Shown here: positions 44,752 through 53,438 of the stretch, one piece after another | Layout: each line of letters opens with the position of its first letter | Position numbering within the stretch: position 1 is the first letter of the stretch | Origin: Flavobacterium magnum | Lineage (GTDB): Bacteria > Bacteroidota > Bacteroidia > Flavobacteriales > Flavobacteriaceae | Assembly: GCF_003055625.1 (NCBI RefSeq) | Contig: NZ_CP028811.1 | Coordinates: 372,001-436,000 of the forward strand | DNA length: 64,000 nt | Reading direction: 5' to 3' | Translations under genes and position numbers: made by a program | The notes under the pieces: generated by a model | Seen by the model: only the letters and a program-made list of their open reading frames with translations | What the model was told of the DNA's origin: nothing | Database searches by the model: none

Positions 44752-45735
44752 ATGAAAACAACTTTACTTTCCTTATTTTCCTTATTTACCCTTGCCGCCT
44801 CTGCCCAGAGCGTGGTGAGTTACTACGGAGACAATAATACGGCTTACACGCTGTTTTCTGCAGCGGCGCCGTTAGACCAGACGGCAGGCGCAGGCCAGGT
44901 GTGGAATTTCAGCGGGCTTACACAAACTGGCACGGTGACGGACGCGGTGAATGCGCCCACTACGCCTGAAACAGTGACTTATCCCGGGACCACGACGACC
45001 ACAACAACATCAGGCACAGACAATGGCAGTCCGACGACGAGCAAGGTTTTTTCCAAAGAAGTGGCAGGCGCGATTTCGATAACCGGCGTAGCAGGCGACG
45101 GATTGGTGTTCAATTATGTGACGGACAATGCGTTTGTAGGCACTTATCCGCTGGCTTTCGGTTATACCAATACCGATGCTATTGCGGGAACTTACAGCTA
45201 CACTACTTACAGCGGCACATTTACCGGCACATTGACTACCTCCGTTGACGCCTACGGCGAACTCACGCTAGATCCGGGTCCGGATGCGATCAGCGTAGTG
45301 CGCTTACGGACACAGCAAAACATCTCACTGGTTTATCCCGGATTGGGCACCGTGGGCACGGTAACGATCGACAGCCTCAGTTACTTTGAAACCGGAAGCA
45401 ACTCACCGGTATTCCGCACCGCTACAACCACAATGGTTGTGCCCGTGCTGAATATCAACCAGACCAGGACTAGGATGGAGATCATGAGCTCGGCACTGGG
45501 TGTGGATGCGCCAAATGAAAGTACGGTACAATTGTTCCCGAATCCGGTGCACGACGTGCTGCATGCGACGGGGAACGAGACCGTACGCTCGCTGCGCCTT
45601 TTCGATGTAAACGGCAGGATGGTCGCTTCCTCAGCTACAGATAACGTCAATGTATCGCAGTTGCAGCAAGGCATGTATTTTGCGGAAATCACTACGGATG
45701 CGGGCGCATCAACGAAAAAAGTGGTTAAAAAATAA
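44752..45735 (+). CDS. T9SS type A sorting-domain protein
   Basis: Secreted protein of 327 residues with a signal peptide (ends ASAQS). The mature part is Thr- and Gly-rich and beta-like (TTTTTSGTDNGSPTTSK, YSYTTYSGTFTGTLTTSVDAYGELTL), with no enzyme motif. The C-terminus from about 250, VQLFPNPVHDVLHATG and LRLFDVNGRMVAS to QQGMYFAEIT, is a type A sorting domain, so it should be exported by T9SS and attached or released at the surface. The 211-nt gap before it holds the motif at 44718-44731 and a weak hairpin (GTAAC/GTTAC near 44546) after the previous gene. Confidence 0.88.
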   Translation: MKTTLLSLFSLFTLAASAQSVVSYYGDNNTAYTLFSAAAPLDQTAGAGQVWNFSGLTQTGTVTDAVNAPTTPETVTYPGTTTTTTTSGTDNGSPTTSKVFSKEVAGAISITGVAGDGLVFNYVTDNAFVGTYPLAFGYTNTDAIAGTYSYTTYSGTFTGTLTTSVDAYGELTLDPGPDAISVVRLRTQQNISLVYPGLGTVGTVTIDSLSYFETGSNSPVFRTATTTMVVPVLNINQTRTRMEIMSSALGVDAPNESTVQLFPNPVHDVLHATGNETVRSLRLFDVNGRMVASSATDNVNVSQLQQGMYFAEITTDAGASTKKVVKK

Positions 45736-45765
45736 TACCCGGCTGCCGCGGCAGTACATGGAAAA

Positions 45766-45810
45766 AAATCCCAAATCCCAACGATCAGACGATTGGGATT
45801 TGGGATTTTC
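45766..45810 (+). terminator. long perfect hairpin, probable terminator
   Basis: 16-bp perfect stem (45766-45781 with 45793-45808), each arm made of two ATCCCAA units, 11-nt loop. It is followed only by TTTTC, so it may also act as an RNA-stabilising end. It lies 30 nt after the stop of the T9SS cargo gene. Confidence 0.7.
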
Positions 45811-45824
45811 TTTTGGACGGCGCC

Positions 45825-45908
45825 GCGCGAGGGATGGCAGCGGCATCCTTTTTTAACTCCGCAGGGTTAAAAAAGATACAGCGTACAGCCCGACCCGGAG
45901 GGTCGCGC
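45825..45908 (+). ncRNA. structured intergenic repeat, copy B (candidate Flavo-1-like RNA)
   Basis: Blocks AGCGGCATCCTTTT and AAAAGATACAGCGTACAG flank a perfect 10-bp stem CTTTTTTAAC/GTTAAAAAAG (45848-45857 with 45866-45875). The outer stem is GCGCGA/TCGCGC (45825-45830 with 45903-45908). Shares with copy A both GGGATGGCAGCGGCATCC and GATACAGCGTACAGCCCGAC. It lies in the gap between the T9SS cargo gene and convergent rsmG. Confidence 0.65.
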
Positions 45909-45917
45909 CAAATACCT

Positions 45918-46547
45918 TCAGGACTTAAACTTCAGCGGCAAATGCACCACCTTCTTCGTTTCAAAGAATTCGTCTGTAAAAAAATCGGAAATATTGTATT
46001 GGGCAGCTTTCGGGAAATCTTTTAATTCCTCTGTCAGATCGCCACCTTTGAGGTAGAGTATCCCATTTTTAAGTTCGTGTTTCTGCTGCTTTTTGATCTT
46101 ATCTTTAATCCAGGATACAAAATCGGGCATGTTTGTCACGGCGCGGCTGACGATGAAGTCGAAATCGCCATTGACGTTCTCCGCACGGATTTGCTCTGCC
46201 TTGACATTTTTCAGTTCCAATGCCTCAGCGACGGCTTTCACGACATTGATCTTTTTGAGGATGACATCGATCAGGTAGAAGCGTGTGTCGGGAAAAAGTA
46301 TGGCCAGCGGGATGCCCGGGAAGCCGCCGCCTGTACCAACGTCGAGTACATAAGTGCCCGGTTCAAACCGCTGGACCTTCGCAATGGCCAGCGAATGCAG
46401 GACGTGCTTGGTGTACAGCTGGTCGATATCCTTGCGCGAGATCACGTTTATTTTGGCATTCCAGTCGTGATACAGGCCTTCGAGCTGTGTGAACCGGTTG
46501 ATCTGGATATCAGTAAGTTCCGGGAAATATTTTAGGATTTCGTCCAT
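45918..46547 (-). CDS. rsmG: 16S rRNA (guanine(527)-N(7))-methyltransferase RsmG (GidB)
   Basis: Methyltransferase of 209 residues that modifies G527 of 16S rRNA. The SAM-binding motif VLDVGTGGGFPGIPLAILFP is typical, with FYLIDVILKKINVVKAVAE and VSRAVTNMPDFVSWI. The ATG at 46547 gives the standard RsmG start (MDEILKYFPEL); the ORF extends upstream to 46604 without family support. The stop is 10 nt from repeat copy B. Confidence 0.95.
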   Translation of the reverse strand: MDEILKYFPELTDIQINRFTQLEGLYHDWNAKINVISRKDIDQLYTKHVLHSLAIAKVQRFEPGTYVLDVGTGGGFPGIPLAILFPDTRFYLIDVILKKINVVKAVAEALELKNVKAEQIRAENVNGDFDFIVSRAVTNMPDFVSWIKDKIKKQQKHELKNGILYLKGGDLTEELKDFPKAAQYNISDFFTDEFFETKKVVHLPLKFKS

Positions 46548-46693
46548 TGTAAAGAAATTGGCTACGCAAAAAAGGGCGTGGCGCTGCGCCACAAAAGTAA
46601 TCATTTTAGTATTGAAATTTTTCAGGGAATTCGGCGTTTAGCTGTTTAATAATATTTACCTTTGGAAACAATTTTTTTACATTAAAAAATAAT

Positions 46694-47788
46694 ATGAATA
46701 CCACCATTCCTACGTTCTCGAAACAGGACAGCCTGAAGTTCTTCAGGACACTTAATTCCCGCGTAAACAACTACTTCAAAGAAAACAACCTCCAAAAAAC
46801 CGGCAACTGGAAACTGCACCTCAAAGCGATTGTAATGTTCAGCATTTTCCTGACGCCTTACTTCCTGATCCTGACCCTGGACATGCCTTTCTGGGTGATG
46901 CTGCTGCTGTCTGTCGTGATTGGCGTGGGTATGGCCGGTGTGGGCATGAATGTGATGCACGATGGCAACCACGGTTCTTACTCAGGAAAATCATGGGTGA
47001 ACAAATTCATGGGCGGCAGCATTTACATCCTTGCCGGCAACGTATACAACTGGCAGGTACAGCACAACGTGTTACACCATACCTATACGAACATCCACGG
47101 GCACGATGAGGACCTCGAAGCGGGGCGCGTCATGCGTTTCACATCGCAGGCACAATGGCGCAGGTTCCACAGGTTCCAGCATTATTACTCGGTTTTCCTA
47201 TACGGCTTGCTGACATTCAACTGGGCCATCACCACTGATTTCCAGCAGATGCGCCGTTACATGAAAAGAAAACTGTCGTATGGTAAGTTCCCGAACCCTG
47301 TCGTGCAATGGACGACCCTGATCATCACCAAAATCATTTATTTTTCAATCTGGCTTGTTATCCCAATGGTTTTGGGGATTACGTGGTGGAAAGTGATCCT
47401 CGGGTTCCTTGTCATGCACTACACCGCCGGTGTGATTCTCAGCATCGTATTCCAATTGGCACACGTGGTCGAGGAAACCGCAAATCCTGAGCCTAACGAA
47501 TACGGCGAAATTGAAAATACCTGGGCCATCCACCAACTGTTCACTACCGCGAATTTTGCACCGAGGAACTGGCTTGTGAATTATTTCACGGGCGGACTCA
47601 ACCACCAGATCGAGCATCACATTTTCCCGAACATCAGTCATGTCCACTATGACAAGATTGCGAAAATCGTGAAAGAGACCGCACACGAATTCAACCTGCC
47701 TTACTACGAATTCAAGACCATGAGGAGCGCGGTTGCGGCACACTTCAAACACCTCAAGGAACTGGGGCAAAACCCTCAATTGGCCTGA
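46694..47788 (+). CDS. fatty acid desaturase (membrane, acyl-lipid/acyl-CoA type)
   Basis: Membrane desaturase of 364 residues. The three histidine boxes are HDGNH (near 94), HNVLHH (near 127) and HQIEHH (near 305), the last with the Q-x-x-H-H form of front-end/linoleoyl-type enzymes. Membrane pairs lie around 50-85 and 210-250. No cytochrome b5 domain is fused, so it needs an external electron donor. The position of the introduced double bond cannot be told. The next gene begins 22 nt after the stop. Confidence 0.93.
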   Translation: MNTTIPTFSKQDSLKFFRTLNSRVNNYFKENNLQKTGNWKLHLKAIVMFSIFLTPYFLILTLDMPFWVMLLLSVVIGVGMAGVGMNVMHDGNHGSYSGKSWVNKFMGGSIYILAGNVYNWQVQHNVLHHTYTNIHGHDEDLEAGRVMRFTSQAQWRRFHRFQHYYSVFLYGLLTFNWAITTDFQQMRRYMKRKLSYGKFPNPVVQWTTLIITKIIYFSIWLVIPMVLGITWWKVILGFLVMHYTAGVILSIVFQLAHVVEETANPEPNEYGEIENTWAIHQLFTTANFAPRNWLVNYFTGGLNHQIEHHIFPNISHVHYDKIAKIVKETAHEFNLPYYEFKTMRSAVAAHFKHLKELGQNPQLA

Positions 47789-47810
47789 TATGCAAACCGA
47801 AACAAGCACA

Positions 47811-48995
47811 ATGAACCCATTATCGGACCGGATCAACAAACTATCAACCTCGCAGACGCTCGCCATGGCGGCGCTGGCCCGGGAGTTGAAATCGCAGGGT
47901 AAGGATATCATCAGTTTAAGTCTTGGTGAACCCGATTTTAACACGCCGGACTTCATCAAGGAAGCAGCCAAAAAAGCGATTGATGAAAACTACAGTACCT
48001 ATTCTCCCGTTGACGGTTATCTTGAATTGAAAGAAGCCATCTGCCGTAAATTCAAGCGCGACAATGATTTGGATTACAAGCCGGGAAATATTGTCGTTTC
48101 TACCGGCGCCAAGCAATCCCTGTTCAATATTGCGCAGGTCATGATCAACGAAGGCGACGAAGTAATCCTTCCGGCGCCATACTGGGTGAGTTATTACGAA
48201 ATCATTAAGATTGCAGGCGGTGTGCCTGTTGAAGTCCCAACGTCCGTTGACAGCGATTTCAAGATTACACCGGAGCAACTCGAAAAAGCCATTACGCCAA
48301 AAACAAAAATGATCTGGTACAGTTCGCCCTGCAATCCCAGCGGCTCGGTGTACAACCGGGAAGAGTTGACTGCCTTGTCAAAAGTATTGGAAAACCATCC
48401 ACAGATTTACGTCGTTTCCGACGAAATATACGAACACATCAATTTCTCCGGAACCTTCTGCAGCATCGCCAGCATTCCCGGCATGTTCGAAAGAACGATT
48501 ACCGTGAATGGCGTAGCGAAAGCATTCGCGATGACCGGCTGGAGAATCGGTTATATCGGCGCACCCGAAATCATCGCCAAAGCCTGTACCAAAATGCAGG
48601 GGCAGGTAACCAGCGGCGCCAACAGTATTGCACAACGCGCGACCATCACTGCCGTTGACGCTGATCCGTCCGTTTTGAAGGATATGGTAAAGGCTTTCCA
48701 CAGCAGGCGCGACCTGGTTGTCGGACTTATACGTGAAATCCCCGGCTTAAAATTGAATGTCCCTGAAGGCGCATTCTATGTATTCCCTGACGTGTCTTCC
48801 TTCTTCGGAAAAACATTAAAAGGCACTAAAATCAAAAACGCCGACGACTTCTCGATGTATCTGCTTGCTGAAGCCAACGTCGCGACCGTCACGGGCGACG
48901 CTTTCGGCAATCCGGATTGCATCCGAATCTCTTACGCTACCAGCGAAGAACTGCTGTCCGAAGCAATGAAAAGGATCAAAGAAGCACTAGCATAA
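47811..48995 (+). CDS. PLP-dependent aminotransferase, aspartate aminotransferase type (class I)
   Basis: Aminotransferase of 394 residues (AspC-like, subgroup I-gamma). Substrate- and PLP-binding features are SLGEPDFNTP, STGAKQSLFNIAQ, SSPCNPSGSVY, VVSDEIYEHINF and the Schiff-base Lys in NGVAKAFAMTGWRIGY, with the carboxylate-binding Arg in CIRISYATSEE near the end. Likely reaction: aspartate and 2-oxoglutarate to oxaloacetate and glutamate. The start 47811 gives the N-terminus NPLSDRINKL that I expect; in-frame ATGs at 47733 and 47790 are alternatives. A terminator follows. Confidence 0.92.
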   Translation: MNPLSDRINKLSTSQTLAMAALARELKSQGKDIISLSLGEPDFNTPDFIKEAAKKAIDENYSTYSPVDGYLELKEAICRKFKRDNDLDYKPGNIVVSTGAKQSLFNIAQVMINEGDEVILPAPYWVSYYEIIKIAGGVPVEVPTSVDSDFKITPEQLEKAITPKTKMIWYSSPCNPSGSVYNREELTALSKVLENHPQIYVVSDEIYEHINFSGTFCSIASIPGMFERTITVNGVAKAFAMTGWRIGYIGAPEIIAKACTKMQGQVTSGANSIAQRATITAVDADPSVLKDMVKAFHSRRDLVVGLIREIPGLKLNVPEGAFYVFPDVSSFFGKTLKGTKIKNADDFSMYLLAEANVATVTGDAFGNPDCIRISYATSEELLSEAMKRIKEALA

Positions 48996-49001
48996 CATAC
49001 G

Positions 49002-49025
49002 CCCCGGATTTTCGGGGCTTTTTAT
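49002..49025 (+). terminator. rho-independent terminator after the aminotransferase gene
   Basis: 6-bp stem GCCCCG/CGGGGC with a 6-nt loop, followed by TTTTT. Confidence 0.9.
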
Positions 49026-49040
49026 TTGATAATTATTTGG

Positions 49041-49141
49041 GCGTTGCCCTGCGGGCCGGGCTTTCGGCTTTATCTTTTTGGATTTACCTTCCGCTACGCT
49101 ACAGTTCAATCCAAAAAGGATATCGCCTCAATCCCTAACGC
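49041..49141 (-). ncRNA. structured intergenic repeat, copy C (candidate Flavo-1-like RNA)
   Basis: Plus-strand reading gives GGGCTTTCGGCTTTATCTTT, a long hairpin, then AAAAAGGATATCGCC and ATCCCTAACGC, the complement of the copy B blocks. The inner stem is CTTTTTGGATT/AATCCAAAAAG (49074-49084 with 49108-49118), 11 perfect pairs. The outer stem is GCGTT/AACGC (49041-49045 with 49137-49141). It lies between the aminotransferase and purT, antisense to both if oriented like copy B. Confidence 0.6.
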
Positions 49142-49162
49142 AAACGTTCCTAACCTGAACCT

Positions 49163-50329
49163 ATGAACAAAAAAATACTACTCCTCGGCTCCGGCGAACT
49201 TGGCAAGGAATTCGTCATCGCCGCACAACGTATCGGCCAGACGGTCATCGCGGTCGACAGTTATGAAAACGCCCCGGCCATGCAGGTCGCACACGGATTC
49301 GAAGTCATCAACATGCTCGACGGCAACGCGCTTGATGCGATTGTCGCCAAACACCAACCGGACTTTATCGTCCCGGAAATAGAGGCCATCAGAACCGAAC
49401 GCTTTTACGATTATGAAAAGCAGGGCATTACCGTCGTCCCCTCGGCTAAGGCGGCAAATTTTACGATGAACCGAAAAGCGATACGCGACCTGGCGGCGAA
49501 AGAACTGGGACTGAAAACCGCGAATTTCCGTTATGCCACCACCGCCGAGGAATTGCGAAAAGCGGTCGCAGAAATCGGAATTCCCTGTGTGGTAAAGCCG
49601 CTCATGTCATCGTCCGGCAAAGGGCAGTCTACCATTAAAACGGAATCGGATATTGACAAAGCGTGGAATTATGCTGTTGAAGGTTCGCGTGGTGATGTGG
49701 TGGAAGTGATTGTGGAAGCATTTGTAAAATTCAATTCTGAAATCACGTTGCTGACCGTCACCCAAAATAACGGCCCTACCCTATTCTGCGCCCCGATCGG
49801 CCACCGTCAGGAGCGCGGGGATTACCAGGAAAGCTGGCAACCGGCAAGGATTTCGGACAAGGATTTGTATGAGGCGCAGGATATGGCTGAGAAAGTCACC
49901 GAAGCTTTGGGCGGCGCCGGACTGTTCGGGGTAGAATTCTTCCTGGCTGATGATGGCGTGTATTTTTCGGAATTGTCGCCGAGACCGCATGATACGGGCA
50001 TGGTCACCTTAGCCGGAACACAAAATTTCAATGAATTCGAGTTGCATCTGAGGGCGATCTTAAGCCTTCCGATTTTTGAAATAAAACTGGAGAAAGTTGG
50101 CGCAAGCGCCGTGATCCTCGCATCGGACAACAGCGATCATCCGACTTTCACTGGAATTGAAAACGTGGCGGGCCTTTCTAAAACAGATTTTCGTATCTTC
50201 GGCAAACCGACTTCAAGGCCATACCGCCGAATGGGCGTGGTGTTGACCCATGACACTTTGGAAACCGACGTGGAAGCAGTGGTCGAAAAGGCGAAGTCGG
50301 CAGCTAAATTAATTACCGTAAATTCTTAA
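49163..50329 (+). CDS. purT: formate-dependent phosphoribosylglycinamide formyltransferase PurT
   Basis: ATP-grasp enzyme of 388 residues using formate and ATP to formylate GAR in purine synthesis. The N-terminal nucleotide-like loop is [17 protein letters not shown]-grasp segments include [42 protein letters not shown] (metal ligands Glu and Asn-equivalent) and the C-terminal RRMGVVL. Length and the [10 protein letters not shown] motif separate PurT from PurK. The next gene starts 5 nt after the stop. Confidence 0.95.
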   Translation: MNKKILLLGSGELGKEFVIAAQRIGQTVIAVDSYENAPAMQVAHGFEVINMLDGNALDAIVAKHQPDFIVPEIEAIRTERFYDYEKQGITVVPSAKAANFTMNRKAIRDLAAKELGLKTANFRYATTAEELRKAVAEIGIPCVVKPLMSSSGKGQSTIKTESDIDKAWNYAVEGSRGDVVEVIVEAFVKFNSEITLLTVTQNNGPTLFCAPIGHRQERGDYQESWQPARISDKDLYEAQDMAEKVTEALGGAGLFGVEFFLADDGVYFSELSPRPHDTGMVTLAGTQNFNEFELHLRAILSLPIFEIKLEKVGASAVILASDNSDHPTFTGIENVAGLSKTDFRIFGKPTSRPYRRMGVVLTHDTLETDVEAVVEKAKSAAKLITVNS

Positions 50330-50334
50330 ATATT

Positions 50335-50652
50335 ATGAAAAAAGTATTTTTTATCGCATTTGCGTTCGTGTCTTTTGCAGTTAGCGCACAGGAAAAAATA
50401 AAAGACAAGGTCGTCGAGGTATCATGTGGCGAATGCCAATTCCACATGAAAGGCAAAGGCTGCGACATGGCCATCCGCATGGACAAAAAGACCTATTTCG
50501 TGGATGGCGACAAGCTCGACAAACATGGCGATGCGCATGCCGATGACGGAATGTGCAATGCGATTCGCGAAGCAAAGGTATCCGGGGAAATCGTAGGGGA
50601 CCGATTCAAGGCAACCTCCATCGAACTGCTGCCTGCCAAGAAAAAAGGATAA
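50335..50652 (+). CDS. small secreted Cys/His-rich protein (DUF6370-like)
   Basis: Protein of 105 residues with a signal peptide ending VSAQE, then VVEVSCGECQFHMKGKGCDMAI, a C-x2-C-x6-C cluster, and KHGDAHADDGMCNAIREA with His, Asp and a fourth Cys. The spacing suggests a metal or redox site. It resembles DUF6370, whose members are sometimes mislabelled as glutaminyl-tRNA synthetase. It starts 5 nt after purT, so it is probably cotranscribed, and a terminator follows. The function is unknown. Confidence 0.8.
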   Translation: MKKVFFIAFAFVSFAVSAQEKIKDKVVEVSCGECQFHMKGKGCDMAIRMDKKTYFVDGDKLDKHGDAHADDGMCNAIREAKVSGEIVGDRFKATSIELLPAKKKG

Positions 50653-50674
50653 TAGCAGGATTATTTGCTAAAAT

Positions 50675-50706
50675 AAAAAACCGGAACGCCACGTCCCGGT
50701 TTTTTT
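50675..50706 (+). terminator. rho-independent terminator after the purT-DUF6370 operon
   Basis: 10-bp inverted repeat AAAAAACCGG/CCGGTTTTTT with an 11-nt loop; symmetric, so it could also stop minus-strand transcripts. Confidence 0.9.
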
Positions 50707-50739
50707 ATGCGCTATTGTGAGCGAATCCTTTAGGGAAAC

Positions 50740-52368
50740 CTACTTCTTCAAATTTCGGTTTTCAAAAGTGGTCACATCGATGATCTTTTCATTGTCGACA
50801 TCAAAAGAAATGTAAATGCTGTCCCCGGCCGCAGTGACGGGCAACTCATTTGACAATTGTGAGGAACCTACGAAAATATTCGGATAATCCTTGACCGTAA
50901 AATAGTAAAAACTGTTGCCATTCTTCACATCGCTTTGGATTCTGGATACCACGGTTTTCAACGTTTTGCGGTTGTCCTGGCTGCCCGGGTTAATCTTATT
51001 TCCGGCCATGTTGTAGACGCTTTTATAGGCCGACAAAGCTTCGCGCATGCTGTTGCCAACACCTACGATCGTATAATCACTGATTGAAACCATTGCATAC
51101 ATTTTGACCAGTCCGCCTTCATCCTTCAGCGTCATGACGTATGTGGGGATGTTGTTGATGTTGTAAGGAATGGGCAGCGACGCGCGGTATCCTTTTTCCT
51201 GCACTTTGCCCTCGGCGGAACTTTGGGCCGCGAACTCGGTGGCACCGCTTTGTCCGTAGATGGTGGTCTCCTTTGTGCGTGTATCCACAAGTACGAATCC
51301 TACAGCCGATTCTTCCTTACCAACCGAACTGATGCCCGTATACCAGTAAGAACGGTTATTCTGTCCATACACCAACGTCAGCCCTTCGGTAATCATCAGC
51401 TTGTCACGATTCGACCAGTTCCAGTAGCCATGCACATAATCACCCCAATCTGAAAGTTGGTCCTGTATGAACGAAATCGGCTGCACGCGGTCTACCCACG
51501 CCGGTGTCTCGTCAATCCCGTAAGCATTCATCGCGCCGGTTTCGGCATCGACGACCACTACACCGGTGGCGTCGTTTCCTGCAAAACCGATTTTCTTTTT
51601 ATAAGTTGTGACGACCCAGAACGGACGCCCGGAGTCGTCAATCTCGAAATTAAAGTCCTCGAGGCCTACGGACATGTATCCGTTGAAATACAGATGCCTT
51701 TCGATTTGCGAGCCGAAGAACGCAGCCGGCTGGTATTTGATGCGGATTGGTTTGCCGTCGACCTTTTCCACGAGTTTCACATCACGCTCATTCGTTGCGG
51801 AGACCATCACGTAGCCCGGCGTACCCTCGGAATTGCTGAACCATTTGAAAAAACCGGTGTGAAGCAGCGGCGCTACCCAATACAAATCGTGATTCACTTT
51901 CTGAATAGTGAAATCGCCAATCTCTACCTGGCTGCCAAGCGCCGGCTGAGAGCCGAGAATTTTCTCGCCGAGCAGGTAAGCCAGCGGCTCATCGACCACC
52001 CGGATCTCATCTATCGAAATCGGTGCAATGTGGTTTGATATTTTCTGCCCGCTCTCCACTTTCCCGATCATATTGCGGTATGCGTCAGTATGGAATATCG
52101 GGGCGGTTGTAACGAGCGGTACAATGGTCATGTAGGCCAGGATAGCCAGTAAAACCCATCCGAAAACCCGGTTCGGTTTTGAAATAAACCTGAATTTCTT
52201 GCGGTCTTCGCTCAGTCCCACCTTCGTAAAAAGCAGCATCCCTGCCAGCACGAGCAACAGCAGCATCAACGGCAGTTGTATGAAACCATAGTTCAGTACC
52301 GGATGGCCGAAATACAGGAACAGGAAAATGATGAACAGGAACAACAACGGGGATAAAAATCTTTTCAT
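50740..52368 (-). CDS. uncharacterised membrane protein with large periplasmic domain
   Basis: Protein of 542 residues. Three hydrophobic segments lie at about 6-22, 30-48 and 70-88, then about 440 residues of soluble sequence. This contains repeated beta-hairpin-like phrases (GVVVVDAETGAMNAYGID, VGFVLVDTRTKETTIYGQ, WVVTTYKKKIGF) reminiscent of PepSY-type repeats. No catalytic motif is visible. It stands alone, divergent from fabD. The family is unknown to me; a chaperone-like or envelope-associated role is only a guess. Confidence 0.78.
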   Translation of the reverse strand: MKRFLSPLLFLFIIFLFLYFGHPVLNYGFIQLPLMLLLLVLAGMLLFTKVGLSEDRKKFRFISKPNRVFGWVLLAILAYMTIVPLVTTAPIFHTDAYRNMIGKVESGQKISNHIAPISIDEIRVVDEPLAYLLGEKILGSQPALGSQVEIGDFTIQKVNHDLYWVAPLLHTGFFKWFSNSEGTPGYVMVSATNERDVKLVEKVDGKPIRIKYQPAAFFGSQIERHLYFNGYMSVGLEDFNFEIDDSGRPFWVVTTYKKKIGFAGNDATGVVVVDAETGAMNAYGIDETPAWVDRVQPISFIQDQLSDWGDYVHGYWNWSNRDKLMITEGLTLVYGQNNRSYWYTGISSVGKEESAVGFVLVDTRTKETTIYGQSGATEFAAQSSAEGKVQEKGYRASLPIPYNINNIPTYVMTLKDEGGLVKMYAMVSISDYTIVGVGNSMREALSAYKSVYNMAGNKINPGSQDNRKTLKTVVSRIQSDVKNGNSFYYFTVKDYPNIFVGSSQLSNELPVTAAGDSIYISFDVDNEKIIDVTTFENRNLKK

Positions 52369-52454
52369 GGTGTTTTGTTTTGGTTTTGGCGATTAGTCGC
52401 GCGAACAGGAAATTGTTACGACACGCGAGCCGTCCTAAAGTAGCAAAAAATACT

Positions 52455-52462
52455 TATTTTTG
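52455..52462 (+). promoter_or_regulatory. -7 box (TATTTTTG) of fabD
   Basis: TATTTTTG fits TAnnTTTG and lies 29 nt before the fabD ATG at 52492. Confidence 0.5.
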
Positions 52463-52491
52463 CGCCAACAGATGAACTTAAACCAAAAAAA

Positions 52492-53367
52492 ATGAAAGCA
52501 TACGTATTTCCAGGACAGGGTGCGCAATTCACCGGCATGGGTAAAGATTTATATGAAACTTCCGAATTGGCCAAATCGCTGTTCGAAAAAGCCAATGACA
52601 TCCTTGGATTCCGTATCACGGACATCATGTTTGAAGGAACGGCGGAAGAACTGAAACAGACCAATGTCACCCAGCCGGCAGTCTTCTTGCATTCGGTCAT
52701 ATTGGCGAAAACATTGGGCGGGGATTTCCAGCCAGATATGGTGGCCGGGCATTCGCTTGGTGAATTTTCAGCTTTGGTAGCCAATGGTACGCTGACCTTT
52801 GAAGACGCGCTGAAACTCGTGTCACAACGGGCAGCTGCAATGCAGAAAGCCTGCGAAATTACCCCGTCGACCATGGCGGCCGTTTTGGGCTTGGACGATA
52901 AGATTGTGGAAGACGTCTGCGCGTCGATAGACGGTGTAGTTGTGGCGGCGAATTACAATTGCCCCGGCCAACTGGTGATTTCCGGTGAAACCACGGCGGT
53001 TGAAAAAGCGTGTGAAGCGATGAAGGCTGCCGGCGCCAAAAGGGCTTTGATATTGCCCGTTGGCGGTGCGTTTCACTCGCCGATGATGGAACCGGCCCGG
53101 GAAGAACTCGCTGCCGCGATTGAAGCAACCGCATTCTCTACCCCAATCTGTCCCGTGTACCAGAACGTAACGGCATCCGCAGTTTCCGATCCATCGGAAA
53201 TAAAGAAAAACCTGATTATCCAACTCACTGCCCCGGTTAAATGGACGCAATCCGTACAGCAGATGATTAAAGACGGTGCAACCTCATTTACCGAAATTGG
53301 TCCGGGAAAAGTTTTGACGGGATTGGTCAGTAAAATCGACCGGGAAGTCGCCACAGAAAATATTTAA
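52492..53367 (+). CDS. fabD: malonyl CoA-ACP transacylase FabD
   Basis: Enzyme of 291 residues transferring malonyl from CoA to acyl carrier protein to start fatty-acid elongation. The oxyanion motif GQGAQFTGMG is at 8-17, the nucleophile in GHSLGEFSAL (Ser about 90), the malonyl-binding Arg in SQRAAAMQ and the catalytic His in PVGGAFHSPMM. Length and motifs fit a free-standing FabD, not a polyketide synthase AT domain. It has its own promoter and a terminator after the stop. Confidence 0.97.
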   Translation: MKAYVFPGQGAQFTGMGKDLYETSELAKSLFEKANDILGFRITDIMFEGTAEELKQTNVTQPAVFLHSVILAKTLGGDFQPDMVAGHSLGEFSALVANGTLTFEDALKLVSQRAAAMQKACEITPSTMAAVLGLDDKIVEDVCASIDGVVVAANYNCPGQLVISGETTAVEKACEAMKAAGAKRALILPVGGAFHSPMMEPAREELAAAIEATAFSTPICPVYQNVTASAVSDPSEIKKNLIIQLTAPVKWTQSVQQMIKDGATSFTEIGPGKVLTGLVSKIDREVATENI

Positions 53368-53395
53368 TGCGCCAGGCTTAACAAGCAGTACATAG

Positions 53396-53426
53396 AAAAA
53401 GCTATTGCCATTGCAATAGCTTTTTT
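53396..53426. terminator. rho-independent terminator between fabD and galE
   Basis: Stem AAAAAGCTATTGC/GCAATAGCTTTTT with a 4-nt CATT loop; symmetric, so it may serve both convergent genes. Confidence 0.9.
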
Positions 53427-53438
53427 ATTTATCCATAT

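Noticed and set aside
45766..45810. The 16-bp hairpin as part of repeat copy B
   Set aside because: It lies outside the outer stem of copy B and has no counterpart beside copies A, C or D.
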